From: Sphagnum compactum
Taxonomy: Eukaryota; Bryophyta; Sphagnopsida; Sphagnales
NCBI GenBank assembly: GCA_965153455.1
Contig: OZ234494.1
Location: 10,912,001 to 10,976,000, forward strand
Direction: 5' to 3'
DNA: 64,000 bases
Below are positions 38,601 to 50,749 of the stretch, piece after piece. A program made the position numbers and the translations under genes. The notes below the pieces were generated by a model. It was not told the origin of the DNA. It searched no databases and was given only the letters and a program-made list of their open reading frames with translations. Within the stretch, counting starts at the first letter, position 1. Each line of letters begins with the position of its first letter.

Positions 38601-41600
38601 CCCCACATTCATGGAGACATTAATATATGATTCAATGTATATATATGACCCGCAGATGGGCATATGAATAAGGACCATGAGCAATCAATCTTGCATCATC
38701 TGATGTAAAACAACACCATGACAACAAAATCAACAACAAAACAGGAAACCAGAGATTGCATGAGTAGCAGTACTTGATCTGGATTCTGGAGGTCTTTCTC
38801 CGGACTATGAAGATTGTGAAGGCCATGAGTATAGAAACAGTCCTCCATTCAGTCCTTGAATCTTCACAGCACATTTTAGTACCAGTCTCCAAAGCAAGAC
38901 AATCAGCCATATCTACTGTAATATGCTCTTATGCTGTATTGCAAGGGTCGGCCCAATATGCTATTTAAAAACTGATCATCACTTTGATGAAAGCCAAGAG
39001 ATGGAAAGACAATGTACCATAGTATGTCAGCAGCTTCAACACAAATTTGTATTGTTTGTAGAAATGTTTTGAAATTTTTCTCAACATAAATTCTTTCCTC
39101 AAAGAACAACATTCATTCTGTGAAGGAAATTAAAGAATATTTTGGAATATTGAGGAATACTCTGTATTGATAGGGAATCTTCAAGATCAAATTAATTAAT
39201 TATTTGACAAACATGTGTTGAAGCTGCCGCTGTACTGCAGTACCTTGTAGGGTGTCCTGATTGGTGAGTGTGTTTGAAGCCTTGTCCTCCCAAAGTTTCA
39301 TACCAGTTCATATAGACTTGAACCTTGACTGAGTAATTTACCCTTTTCCTTTGGGGAAATGCTATAGAAACTTGGATGCAGCAGATGTTTTGTGGAATGA
39401 GTTTTGGCCCAAAATTTTGAGGCAGATTATTATCTGCATGTCTACACCCACTGTTGAGAGTTAGTCTAGTGGGGAACTGATCTGCCAGTTTATCGATGCT
39501 ATTCATGATGATGCTGATCAATGGCTTAGACTTTGTGAGTGACACTTATAAGATTATGGCTGCACACTCATTCTTTTCATGTTACCTTCAAAAGTGTTAG
39601 TTTGGAGTTTTCTCTATGAATCTCATAGATGTGTTCAAGGGAGATAATTTAGTCTGATATGTTTCCAGTTCCTCCTGAATGGTGACCCTAATTTCTTCAT
39701 ATTCATTCTGTTAGATCTATCTCTCTTGATTCATTGCATAGTGTGTGCTTCAGATTACACTGCAGTTTGGGCTTTTTTTGATGAGGAGAGGCCTGGCTAC
39801 AGGTAGCAATTTCCTATTGTTGTTGGTAGAACATGAGGGATGTATCTACACTGCTATGTTTTGTTGTATCTTCTTCTAATACCTTTTGCTCACAGAGAAA
39901 CATGATATGGAAGTAGCAATTGGCCAGAGTCATTGAGTGCAGGGTAAAACCCGAGGAGTGTTTCATTACCCCGTGCAAAGCACCAGCAGAATACTCTGCT
40001 AGGTATCACGGGGAAAGAAATTGAAAAAAAGAGGCCAGGCATTTCAAACAACAAAACACCAGCTCCAGATATCATTGGAAATGCACTGTCGTTTGTGGAG
40101 GACAGATTCCATTTGATAACATGCCCTCCAAATATGCTGAAACAATTCTGCCAGTGCTTTACGTGGATCAATGGTTGCAAATATAACAGAAAACTGATGG
40201 AGGGAATGCATAATTGCATGTATAGGTTTATGACTATTAAGATTTTGTGGTCTTAATTGAAGATTGATGACCAATTGAAGATTTGTGGTCAACTCTCTTC
40301 TATTATACCTCTCTAATGTGTGTAGTAGAAGGGTTCTACTTATGATAAAGAAGCTCCAGACTTGCTATTGAATTTGAGCCTAATTTCCAAATCACCACAA
40401 TGTTCTCACTTGATAAAAACCTTTGTGACATTTTTCCCACTGATGGCAACTGCCTTATGATTGTGTGGATGATCACAGGCCCAGGCCAGGCCCTTCTGCT
40501 TTTCAAGGTGTTGGAGGATGACTGCTGAGGTACATGAGAATTCATTGGTGCACCTAGAGCCACATACAAAGTTAGTGCATTGACGAGCGCAGAGATTGGC
40601 ATGCAAGGTAAGGAGGCTGTGAGGCTGTTGAGACTAGTCACCGCTTCCTCAGTAACATACAAGTACAGGCAGATGTTGGCAAGTCCTTAATCTGGCCTGT
40701 AGAATGAGCTTGACAATGCTACTAGGGAATTTCATATCATGCTGATTGCTTTGTTTCTTGACTGTTGTAAAATTAGGAGACATGAGTTTGCACGAGTTGC
40801 ATCTTTTGACAAACTTGACCATAGAAAAATCCTGAAAATTCTCCTTAAATTCAACAAACAGAAAGTGGATGACTGATGTAATGGATTTTTGAAAGATGCC
40901 CTTAATTCATTGTGCTAACCTCTGACATGCAGTTGATTTTTGAAGATGACTAGAGTCTGCTTTACAAGTTTCCATAGTGCATAGTTTAATTTTATGTGTA
41001 CCTGACTGTTGGGGTAGCCATTGCTGAAGGAAGTCGGTTGCAATATCTTGAAGACATTCTGCACCTCACATTAGGGTTTATTCAAAATTTCAGCTTGAAA
41101 TCTGCTTGAAGTTGTAGGAAAACCTTGAATGGCATAATGTGCAACTTAGGAACTGATGTTTCCATCACTTCACATCCTTTGCTTGCTGCTGGATTGACAA
41201 TTTGTCATGAAACCCCTATCTACTATCTGGATATGCAAAAATGTGGAATATGGATCTTGAGTTGTAAAAAAGGTGCTCATGTATGGAAAGGTCCACTGAA
41301 CATGGTTTGGATCCCAGGCACCTATGCATGGCCAATAGAAGGCAGGAAAGTCTCAGCTTTGTGATAACATCCTATTGATATTAGGGGCAAGATAAAGCCT
41401 GAGGCTGTGGGCTTTACTGGAATAAGGGCCTGTGCGAGGTGGAGCCTTGTGAGGAGCCTTGTGTGGACCCAAATCTGGTAAAGCCCCTGACCACAGGAAA
41501 ATTGCTTTTTGCCTTTGATGGAGTAACTCTCCAACTACACTACAAAAATCAGTGAAGGCCTCTTCATGCAACTTACTGTTACTGATTGGCTGGTCACACT

Positions 41601-41839
41601 GATCGGCCCACGTGTGGTCCTTACACGGTTCCTCAATGTATAATGTTTAAGATTTACAGTTTAGGGGTTGGGAGGGAAAATATATTAACAGAAAATTTGG
41701 ATGTGAAAACATAGAGTGCAGGCCATTTTTCAGTGGACCGCTGGAGATGCTCTTATGCTCGAATGGAGACAAATGAGTTTGCATTCGGGATGGCCATAAG
41801 TGTTCTTCTAAATTTTGTCAGGGTTCTTGATGTGTATGA
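38601..41839. other. Less AT-rich stretch without a supported gene
   Basis: Base composition is closer to that of the genic left part, and several minus-strand frames of 66-117 codons cluster here (38632-38910, 39192-39545, 39890-40219, 40336-40662). No domain is recognised and no splice-consistent join was found. A decayed gene is possible but unproven. Confidence 0.35.
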
Positions 41840-42210
41840 TAAAGCCCCATGGTGGGGGTATTCCCAAAGAAGGGGCCTACGATGAGGGTGGTAGCTAAGC
41901 GTGGCCCCACATTCTGGGAACGTCTCTCAGCTGTCGGGTTTACCCATCTTCAAAGCATGAGGCAAAGGTTGTCATGAACTTAAACAAATATAGATCATGA
42001 GGTGTAAGAGGGGGAGGCTTCTTAGGCCTACTCCTCAAAAGTGGGACGAAACCTAATGCCTCCTTAAAAGTGGGAGGCAAGTAGACCTGAGAGCCTTCAA
42101 CTCTTCACAAGTAGGTGTACCATCCTTCCTCATTTCTGGGAGAGATCAACGTGGATTATAAGGTGGCTTCCAGATACACTAGGAAATTTCTCTGAAAGCT
42201 TTACTTTGTC
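41840..42210. repeat. Dispersed repeat family, copy B (longest)
   Basis: The left half (GGGCCTACGATGAGGGTGGT) matches copy C and the right half (CATGAGGCAAAGGTTGTCAT, AGATACACTAGGAAATTTCT) matches copy A. It therefore links the two partial copies into one family. It includes a locally duplicated AAAAGTGGGA motif. Confidence 0.65.
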
Positions 42211-43949
42211 TAGAGTGAGCAAGAGGTACTAATTCTCTCCTACGTTGTGGCCAAATGTCAAGCAATTCAGCACTTTCACCATTAATTTCAGTTCTGGTTG
42301 GTGAATACATGGACAATGCGGTTTAGGTATCTGCATGGTTATATGCACTTAGGTGCCCTTCCTGTTGCCAATTGTGTGTATTCCATAACAATCATTTAAG
42401 CTCTCCAGTTGCTGCTGTGTTGTTCAAACTCTAACCTGAATAGGTAGGGTGTTCTTAGGAAGGGCTATTAGTCCAGGCCAAAAATAGTGTCAGCCAATTT
42501 TAGGAATAGAATTTCCATTCAACCAAATGAGAAGTCGCATCATGGACTGAAGGGTCCCCCCTTTTTTCTTGCGGGTGAGGGGGAGTGAGGTTTTGTTTTC
42601 CAAGTTCTGTTTGGTGTGGAGAGTGGACCGTCCACTTTCCATCATGTTCCCCCAAAGAGTTCACAATAGCACCTCACTTTTATCCCATATGCACATGTTG
42701 TCCTCCTTTCACCTATATAGGTGGGCCAGAGGGGAGGAACTCTATACTTCAAAATAGAACCTTCTACTTAGGGGAGCCTCCATAGTTTCTTTTTTTTTTG
42801 AGTGATGGGTCAATCAAATTGACTCATTGCAACCAAAACAAATTGAACTTGGGAGGAACCTCATCTAATGAATATGAGAGGTGCATATCATTACTTGGGG
42901 TTCATTAGGTACTCTACATCATTAATTTTGATATCATAACATAGAGGCATACGTATTAGAGTGGGTAAGATCTACACAGGGCATGAAAACATAATATACA
43001 GCTGTCTATCAACAAATACCTTCATAACCTCCATGGGTATCAGGTTTGGGCCTCTAGGGTTTGGGCCTCATGAGTTGAAGTTTCAAATGACATGAAGCTC
43101 TGTGAAGCTGAGTTTTCAATGACATAACCTTCATGGGTATCAGGTTTGGGCCTCTGTGATACCCAATCAAGTTTCAAAGTGCAAATTTTCACTCAAAGTC
43201 AGAACCTTCAGTTTTTGGTTTGAAAATCGGAATGAGAATCGACCTGAAAACTGAGAGGGTTAGTCATACTCGCCTAACACTGGTTCAAACCAGTGTTATT
43301 TGTTCTTGATTTTGAAAGGAACCTTGGTTCTGGTTGTTGGTTTTGTTTTTATTTCATAGAATCTTGTGCAGATTTGAGGTGGTTTTCTAGATTTAAAAAA
43401 CCTCCTGTTTTGGATACTTCCCAAGAATTTGAAGCTCACTCCAAATTAAGGATTGGTTGGGTTCCACTTACATTGCACCAAACAAAAATTAATCTGAATA
43501 AATATGCACCCACACTCACGAGGAGTGGGCTACTAATTCAGTAGAAAACTGGGGAGATATGCAATCAAGAAAACAAAATCTGAACAGCCAACCCACCTTT
43601 TTTTTCATTTATGGGTTGTTGCAAATGTGGCAAAAAAATAATACCAACAGAAAGCACATATGGCGAAAATAAAATGTTCCCAAAATTTATTTGGCAAATG
43701 CCATTTTTATAAAATGGCCCTTAGGCGCCTACGTAAAAGGCCATAGAGTCCATGGTGACAATGAGGCATATTTCTTTGGCTATATCCTTTGGCTACTAAA
43801 ATTCCAAATCCATCAATATCTCGCTATGTGCACTAGATGCTGGTAGAAAAATTTGACTATAAACCTAAGCTAAGAAGAAACCTAAGCTAAGAAGTGTTAT
43901 CCAACAACAAGCATCTGAGAAGAGGGGCATGAAATCACCATTAAAATTT
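42211..43949. other. Intergenic; short direct repeat and palindrome
   Basis: A 33-bp segment containing ATAACCTYCATGGGTATCAG and GTTTGGGCCTCT occurs at 43023-43055 and again at 43123-43155, 100 bases apart. A near-perfect inverted repeat follows (43275-43298). No gene seen. Confidence 0.5.
43275..43298. repeat. 24-bp inverted repeat (hairpin)
   Basis: TAACACTGGTT, a two-base CA centre, then AACCAGTGTTA. Perfect 11-bp arms. Confidence 0.85.
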
Positions 43950-44350
43950 AAGCATATCGGCCTCGGTCATTTGTTGATTGAACAGTAGACCGAATTTCAT
44001 AAGTATCTTCATAAGGAAAGTTGTGAAGTGTGAAAAAAATTTGTGCATACATAGAAACAACTAGTTGAAAATGGTTGTTCAATCTATTCCGCACTTTGTT
44101 TTTCAAGAATGCAACAAAATTGAAACATCATTCATTCTCAACAAAACTGAACACATGAACCATGGCAATCTCTACCACCTTTAAGTACTCAGGAAAAGCA
44201 TTAGTCAGCAATTGTGATGCATGGATCACTCGTCACATGCGTGTGAAAGGATTGATGTTGCTAGGGTTAACCTTGTCAAATGCAAGAGTCACGACTTCAA
44301 CCATGGCTTGAACAACATTTGATTTCATGGTCAACTTAAACAAAGCCTTG
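43950..44350 (-). pseudogene. hAT-like transposase fragment, C-terminal part, with stop codons
   Basis: Minus-strand reading shows NPFTRM-stop-RVIHASQLL, FPEYLKVVEIAMVHVFSFVE, NE-stop-CFNF, then VAFLKNKVRNRLNNHF and MYAQIFFTLHNFPYE. The order and spacing resemble the dimerisation region of hAT/DUF4371-like transposases (FPEY, then FLKNKVRNRL, then a YAQKFFTL-type motif). At least two in-frame stops, both explicable by single base changes from Trp or Arg codons. Together with the fragment at 50750-51345 it probably derives from one element, because strand and order agree. Confidence 0.7.
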
Positions 44351-46020
44351 TTGAACATCCAAATCCCAACCTAAAAGAATAGCAAGAACCATAGGGACAG
44401 ATTTGCCGTCTTTCGATTGTCCACATGGATGTGGGGCTACAATAAAAAAAATTCAGCACTTCAAAATGTCAAGGAAATGTCACATATATGTCCACTTGCA
44501 ACTAGTATTGGGGATAAAAAATCCCCATAACATCCATGATTGCTTGTTCAAGAAATCGTGCAACCAACTTTACTATCAAGCCTTCCACAACCTTTGCCAT
44601 CCAACGTAAAACAAAACATGACAAAGGCAAAAAGACAAAAAGAAAAAAAAAGAAAAAACCATCTAAATACATGGTTCTACAAATCTAACATTTAGGCAAA
44701 TACATAAGAAGATTGGACCACAATCCATGGTTATGTAAATTTTACAAAAGGCAAAAAAAAATTACAAGACCGTCCCAGTTCAAATAGTTCTACATATTGG
44801 ACAGAGGCAAAAATATAACAAAACACATAACTTCATGATTATGGAATCTAACAGAGGCAAAAAAATAAAAAGATTCATTTAAGCTCATAATTCTAGAATT
44901 TGACGAAGGTAAAACATATGAAGATCATGTAGGTTCATGGTTACAAAATGTGATAGAGGCAAGATATAAAAAGATTGATCTAAGTTTAAAGTTCCACCTA
45001 ATCTAACAGAGGCAAAACATAAGAAGATTGATCTAAGTTCAAAGTTCCCAAATCTGACAGAGGCCAAATATAAGAAGATTCATCTAAGTTCATAGTTCCA
45101 GAATTTGATAGAGGCAAAACATATGAAAATTGACCTAAATTCAAAGTTCTTGAATCTAAAAAAAGCCAAATATAAGAAGATTTATCCAAGTTCAAAGTTT
45201 CAAAATTTAACAGAAGCAAAAGATATGAAGATAACCTTAAGTGCATGGTTATAAAATCTAATAGAAACAAGAAATAAGAATATCATAATTAAGTTCATGG
45301 TTCTGGAATCTAACAAAGGGAAAAAGATAAAAATACCATATGGGTCCATTCACAATAAAAAGAACCACAAGCACAATCCTTACCAAGGACTACATTTTAC
45401 ACATGCCTTGCATGGATTAGTTTATTAAATACAAGAACTATATTTAAAATGCAATTTATGGGATTGAATATCAATATTGTGACCAAACATGACCCATATT
45501 ATAGTAAAAAATATTTCTTTTGCATGAAAACCTAGATTATAAATTTTGAACCTTTTTAACCATTAAGGATGTTTAGAATCAAAATTAACAACATTTGTTC
45601 AAAGGATAATACATGTGCATTTTAGAATATAAATACGTGTGGCCCTTTTTATGAACTTCTTATGAAGTATATTACAATCCATAATAAAATTGAAAGCATT
45701 TGGTGAACATTTGAGTAATAAAAAAAATGTTCAAATTTTATAGTCCTTGGAAAAACCTTGTCAACAAGTGCTTTGTGTATGAGGTCCAACCACACTATTA
45801 GGAGCCACACGTGCCCTTTAAACCCTTGCTTTATTCTTAAAATATTTTTAGAATTTTTTTAATATGTCTTTCAAAAAACATTAAAAATCTTTCAAGTTTT
45901 ATTGATACTACATTATGTTAAGGTTAACATTAAAAAATATCCCAAAATATGTCATTAAAAAATATTTTCACATTGTGTTTTTAGTGTCAAAACCACTTTT
46001 AGCTATTTGTATGTAGTTTT
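44351..46020. other. Interior of the decayed hAT-like element, with 51-bp tandem array
   Basis: Lies between the two transposase fragments and left of the CACTA insertion. The tandem array is listed separately. The remainder is AT-rich and non-coding as far as can be seen. Confidence 0.45.
44740..45320. repeat. 51-bp tandem array, about 11 copies
   Basis: Copies keyed on CAGAGGCAAAA start near 44802, 44852, 44904, 44954, 45007, 45058, 45109, 45160 and 45210, mostly exactly 51 apart. The consensus includes AGAGGCAAAAYATAAGAAGA and TTGATCTAAGTTCAAAGTTC. On the minus strand the 17-codon unit stays open over 44998-45270 and encodes variants of TLNLDQSSYVLPLLDxG, but the full array contains stops. 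Confidence 0.85.
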
Positions 46021-46439
46021 CACTAGAAGAAAAACATATATTTTCGACTAGTCTTTGCGATTAAATTTTCAGTCGCAAGAAACATTTTGCAACTAAAATC
46101 CCTTTAGTCGCCTAAGATAAGTCGCATGTGATAAACTAGTTGCAAATGACAAAGGGTATTGTATGAAAAAAAAGTCAACAAATACATTTCATCCTTTGAC
46201 TCCATTGTATACGTATTGTCACATACGACTAAGATGCAATTATTTTGGTCACAATTGAGGGCAAATGATGTGCTGCCACGTGTCATAATATTTGATTATT
46301 TATAATTTTATAATAATTATTATTTTGAAATAATCTAGGACGTTCAATTCAAATACTTGGATGATCTTATATTATGACACGTGGCCCAATGTACGTATGC
46401 CACGTGGCATTAAAAAAATATTTTAATAAAAATATTAAT

Positions 46440-46680
46440 ATTAGGTTGGTAGGTACCTAGGTAGATACATAAATAGGTGCCTACAAACCTAGGCTACATA
46501 CCAACTTACCTACTTAGGTTTAAAAATAGATAAGTAGGTTTTACGTTCCGAAGTTAAATACTTATTCATATAGGTAAATACTTAGGTAGGTAGGTACATA
46601 GGTCAACCTAGGTGGGTAGGTCAAACTAGGTACCTATCTAGTTAGGTAGATAAATAGGTTAGGAAGGTAAATATTTTAGA
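46440..46680. repeat. TAGGTA/ACCTA-rich block inside the CACTA element
   Basis: Dense short repeats of TAGGTA, CCTAGGT and TACCTA on both strands. Comparable blocks lie at 28140-28640, 30480-30840 and 56290-56710. Confidence 0.7.
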
Positions 46681-47819
46681 AATGTGCATAGTGTAGGTTG
46701 GGATGAGCTTTTTGATTAGCTCATCCCATGTGCACAAATTTCTTAATGTGAAATTGGATGACGACACCCCCTTGTTTATATAGTGTTCAAAATAGGAACA
46801 AAGAACAAACAATATGGGATAAGTTTTGAACGCAAATTCCTCACAAATTAAGTTGTAATTCCAAAACTTTCTTCATGCTTTACTCTCTTAGTTTTTTTAT
46901 TTCTAAACAATTCAAGTATTAGATAACTAAATAATCATTTAATTAATAAGGATTAAATTTACAATAAATTATAAATTATACACTACAAATATTCAATATT
47001 CATTATCAATTATTTAAATAAGTAATAACTTCTTAATATCTAACAAACTAGTTATCTAAATACTCACAAGTTATTAATACATAACTCATAAATAATTAAA
47101 TAACTAAAGTATTTTAAAATATTGTATTACTTTTTAGAATCTGATCAAATTATATATAATATAATTAATGTAAAAATATTTTAAATATTTTTGTTAAAAT
47201 TATAAGTAATGAATTAACAATTTGCTATTAGAAAGTAACGAATTTTTGAAAAATTCTTATTCAACTAATTACATTACTTATTTTATAATTACCTTTATTC
47301 TTGTAAAAATTATTATAGGTCAAGTAATTTTTTTCTCTTGGTAATTGTTAACTATAAATACAATAATTTGTTAAACATAACATTAATTTTCATAATTACT
47401 GTAAAATTACTATAAAATAATTATCGTAGATGATTAGTCGCAGAATTAAAAAATTAATAATATTATATAATAACTCATGAGATTAAAGTCAATAAAATAA
47501 TTATTTTAACTACACTATAGTTTTTCCAAATTTTTAATTCAGGTTTGAAGTTATACATTATAGAGTGTGAATAATTATGTTCAATTAGAAAATAATTATG
47601 CACATACTAATTAATTCTTATCTGAAATAATTACAATGATTTTAAACTAATGTTACACTAATTATATTAACTTATTTATTCTAATGTAAGAATATAAATT
47701 ATATAACATACGAATATATATTATAACAATAATTATTTAGTGTAATTTAGATTTAATAAACACAATCATTTATAATTATTTATAAAAGTGATTTATTATG
47801 GATAACACTAGTAAAAAAA

Positions 47820-48760
47820 CCCTTAAAATTCAATAAATAATTTTTTGAATTAAAATATAAATTCAAGATTCCAACATAATAATTCAGAATTCAAATATCA
47901 ATTTTTAGATCAAATAAGTGTTTTGAAGTTAAATACCAAATTTCAGAATTGGAATTTCAATTTTCAGATTCAAATTTAATATTCAAAACTAAAATGTCCA
48001 TTTTAAGACTCAATTAACAATTTTCTGAATTGAAATATGAATTTCAAAAATACAAAATAATAATTTGGAATTGAAATTTCAACTTTCAAGTCAGATAATT
48101 TCTTAAAATTGAAATTTTTAACTTCAGAATTCAAATTTCAAATTTGAAGTCCAAATAAAAATATTTTAAATCAAAATGTCAATTTTTAGACTCAATAAAG
48201 TTTTTTGAATTGAAATACTAATTTTTAGATCAAATAAGTTTTTTGAATTTAAATAACAATTTGCAGAATTGAAATGTCAATTATCAAATTCAAATAACAA
48301 TATTCAAAATTGAAATGTCCAAATTTAGACTCAATTAATATTTTTTCAAACTTGAAGTATTAATTTTGAGAATCCAAAATAATAATTTGGAATTGAAATT
48401 TCAGGTTCAAATGAAATAATTATTTAAAATTTAAATTCATAATTTTTAGAGTCGAAATATAAATTTTCATGTTCATATAAAAAAATTCAAAATTAAAATG
48501 TCCATATTTATTTAGAATTCAAATATCAATTTTTTAGATCAAATAAGCCTTTTTAATTTAAATTGAAAATATCATATTCAAATCAAAAATTTGAAATTCA
48601 AATAATGTTTTAAACAATTGAAATAATAATCAGATTCAAATATCAAGTTTCAAATTCTAATATATTTTTTAAAAATTAAAATAATAGTTTTGAGAGTTGA
48701 AATATCAATTTTCAGATGAATAAAAAATTCAAAGTTCAAATATTAATTTTGAGATTCATT
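47820..48760. repeat. Degenerate AT-rich repeat field inside the CACTA element
   Basis: Many diverged copies of units such as TTGAATTGAAATATCAATTT, TTTAGATCAAATAAGTTTTT and AAAATGTCCATTTTTAGACT, tens of bases apart. No coding potential. Confidence 0.65.
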
Positions 48761-49078
48761 ATATGAACAATATTCATACGTATGCATATTATATATATAA
48801 TTTTAGTACATACATTAAAATACACCCCTATGTCATTGTAAAATACCTTTAAGATGCAACTAATTTGGTGACTATTACAACTAATGGGACATATCAACCT
48901 ATTAATGGATGAAAATAAATGTAAAATTGATCCAACTAATAGGATGAAATTTTTAATAGTTACATCATAGTTGTGAGAATGACCAAAATAGTTGAAATAT
49001 GGTCCTATAGTTGCAAATGTTCCCAAATCTAGTTGTAAACGACTACAAGTCGCATATAGTCGTAAATGGAATGGTTAC

Positions 49079-49470
49079 CAGAGTCTTGCATTGGGCTTGA
49101 CAATTATACCCATACCCGACCCACAGCTGCGCGTGGGTCAACTGTACCCACCCATTACCCACCCATGGCACCTTGTCCATACCCATTACCCACCCAATTC
49201 ATACCCATCAGTCCATCACCAAAATAAGTTATTTAAGAGTACTTTGAAGTGTTTTTAAAAGGAGGGATGTGCCATTGATTTATTGTAAACAGTTACATAC
49301 ACAGTGACTACTATACGACGAGTCGCCCTATAATCTGCTAACTCAGTCGTTGTAAAGCCCGGGTCCCTCGTACCCACCCATTACCCACCCATGCGTCCAA
49401 GCCCATACCCATTACCCACCCATTTACCCATGGGTATGGGTGGGTATTGGGTACCCATTGCAGGACTCTA
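49079..49470. mobile_element. hAT-type MITE, 392 bp, nested in the CACTA element
   Basis: The left terminus is CAGAGTCTTGCATTGGG. The right terminus, in reverse complement, is TAGAGTCCTGCAATGGG (14 of 17 identical). A perfect 8-bp target duplication ATGGTTAC flanks it at 49071-49078 and 49471-49478, the hallmark length of hAT insertions. The interior is rich in TACCCA/CCCACCCAT repeats on both arms. It carries no transposase and must have been mobilised in trans. Its position inside the CACTA element dates it as the younger insertion. Confidence 0.9.
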
Positions 49471-49503
49471 ATGGTTACACATTTTGGCTGATTTCTACTA
49501 GTG

Positions 49504-50749
49504 TTTTAAGCAATGGTTACAAGAGGTTAAAAGTCCTTATATGTATTTTTCACTCATTATATTGATTCCAATTTTTTATGATATGTACATAATGTATTCA
49601 AAATAACATTTTATAAAAAAAATTCTATTTATTATTATTTTTTTAATAATCCAAAGTTCAAAAAATGAAATAATGGTTATGACTACTTTTGGTACATGTT
49701 AATATGACTGCACCCTATGACAAAAGAAACTAATAACATAATGAAATGATTCCAAATTTGTAAGATATCAATTTCATGAATAAACAAGCAAAACTCCATA
49801 ATATGAACAAATAATTCATTATATATAATTATTGGTGATTTTTCAAAATAATAGAGGTGCAGTTTTCACTGCAATCAACAAGTGATTTGGCTCATTTTAC
49901 TATGAATGCACCCATTTGACTTCATCCTTTTGGAGTCTAACAGAAGCAAAAAGAGGTGAAGACCATCTAAATTCATTGTTTTGGAATTTGACAAAGCCGG
50001 AAAGTTAAGAAGACTTTCATAGTTCATGGTTTTGGGATGTGATAGAAGTAGAAAGATAAAAAGACCATCAAACTTCATTACAAGTACCTAAATGAAACCA
50101 AATCTACAAAACTCATATCAATAGAAATAAGAAGGGTTGAAGGATTTACATTTGCATTTAGCTTTCACAAGTTTTACCACTTTGGCATATGCAACTTGTG
50201 TCACCGGCAATATAACATTTGTATCAGGGCAAAGTACACCCCAATGAGCCCATATATTTTCGCCATTTATAACAATGCAAGATGTTTGATGCATTTTATG
50301 TTATAATTAGTCACCCATTTTGTATGGATTTGTTGGTGGTCACCCTGTAACAATCCGTGGAGGGACCAAAATTCATTTACTTGGAATAACAAAATGGCAT
50401 CACAATACATACTATATAGCTAACCTTGGCATACCTTGACTATAGCTATGAAATCGGATATGAAGATATCCCCCCATTGTGCAAATTTAAAAAAAGATTG
50501 CATGTTCTCCATAAGCGGCAGAATACAAGCCAGCCCAAGCAATATATGAACATTAAAAAGAAAACCCAAATTGGTCTATACATACACCACACAATGCATA
50601 TTTGCCAATATACAACATTTTTGGGATTTGCGAAACAAGAAAATAAAGATAGACCATGTTATCATGATAATCACCTAGACCAACAACATCAAAATAGAAA
50701 AACCTAAAATGTTACATAGATGCAAAACCATAGTTTAGGGAGATAGAAA
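49504..50749. other. Interior of the decayed hAT-like element, right of the CACTA insertion
   Basis: Contains the second block of the 51-bp array and otherwise AT-rich sequence. A plus-strand frame at 50426-50707 (93 codons) is not recognised. Minus-strand translation is interrupted. Confidence 0.4.
49920..50095. repeat. Second block of the 51-bp array, three copies
   Basis: Units keyed on CAGAAGCAAAA begin near 49941, 49992 and 50043, again exactly 51 apart and in the same orientation as the block at 44740-45320. Minus-strand translation gives related TMNLDGLHLFLLLLDSK-like units. Confidence 0.75.

Larger units (their letters stand above)
46021..49503. mobile_element. Non-autonomous CACTA (En/Spm-type) transposon, 3483 bp
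   Basis: The left end is CACTAGAAGAAAAACATA. The right end, read in reverse complement, is CACTAGTAGAAATCAGCC (11 of the first 12 positions identical). It is flanked by TTT on both sides (46018-46020 and 49504-49506), the 3-bp target duplication expected of CACTA elements. Subterminal regions carry repeated AGTCGCA/TAGTCG motifs (for example around 46060-46130 and 49030-49065). The interior holds a TAGGTA-rich block (about 46440-46680) and a degenerate AT-rich repeat field. No transposase frame. About 3.1 kb without the nested insertion at 49079-49470. Confidence 0.8.

Noticed and set aside
41537-41553. CACTACAAAAATCAGTG as a transposon terminus
   Set aside because: Short palindrome-like match only; no paired end or target duplication found nearby.
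49080-49440. TACCCA arrays as interstitial telomere
   Set aside because: The unit is not the plant telomere heptamer, and the arrays lie inside an element with its own termini and an 8-bp duplication.
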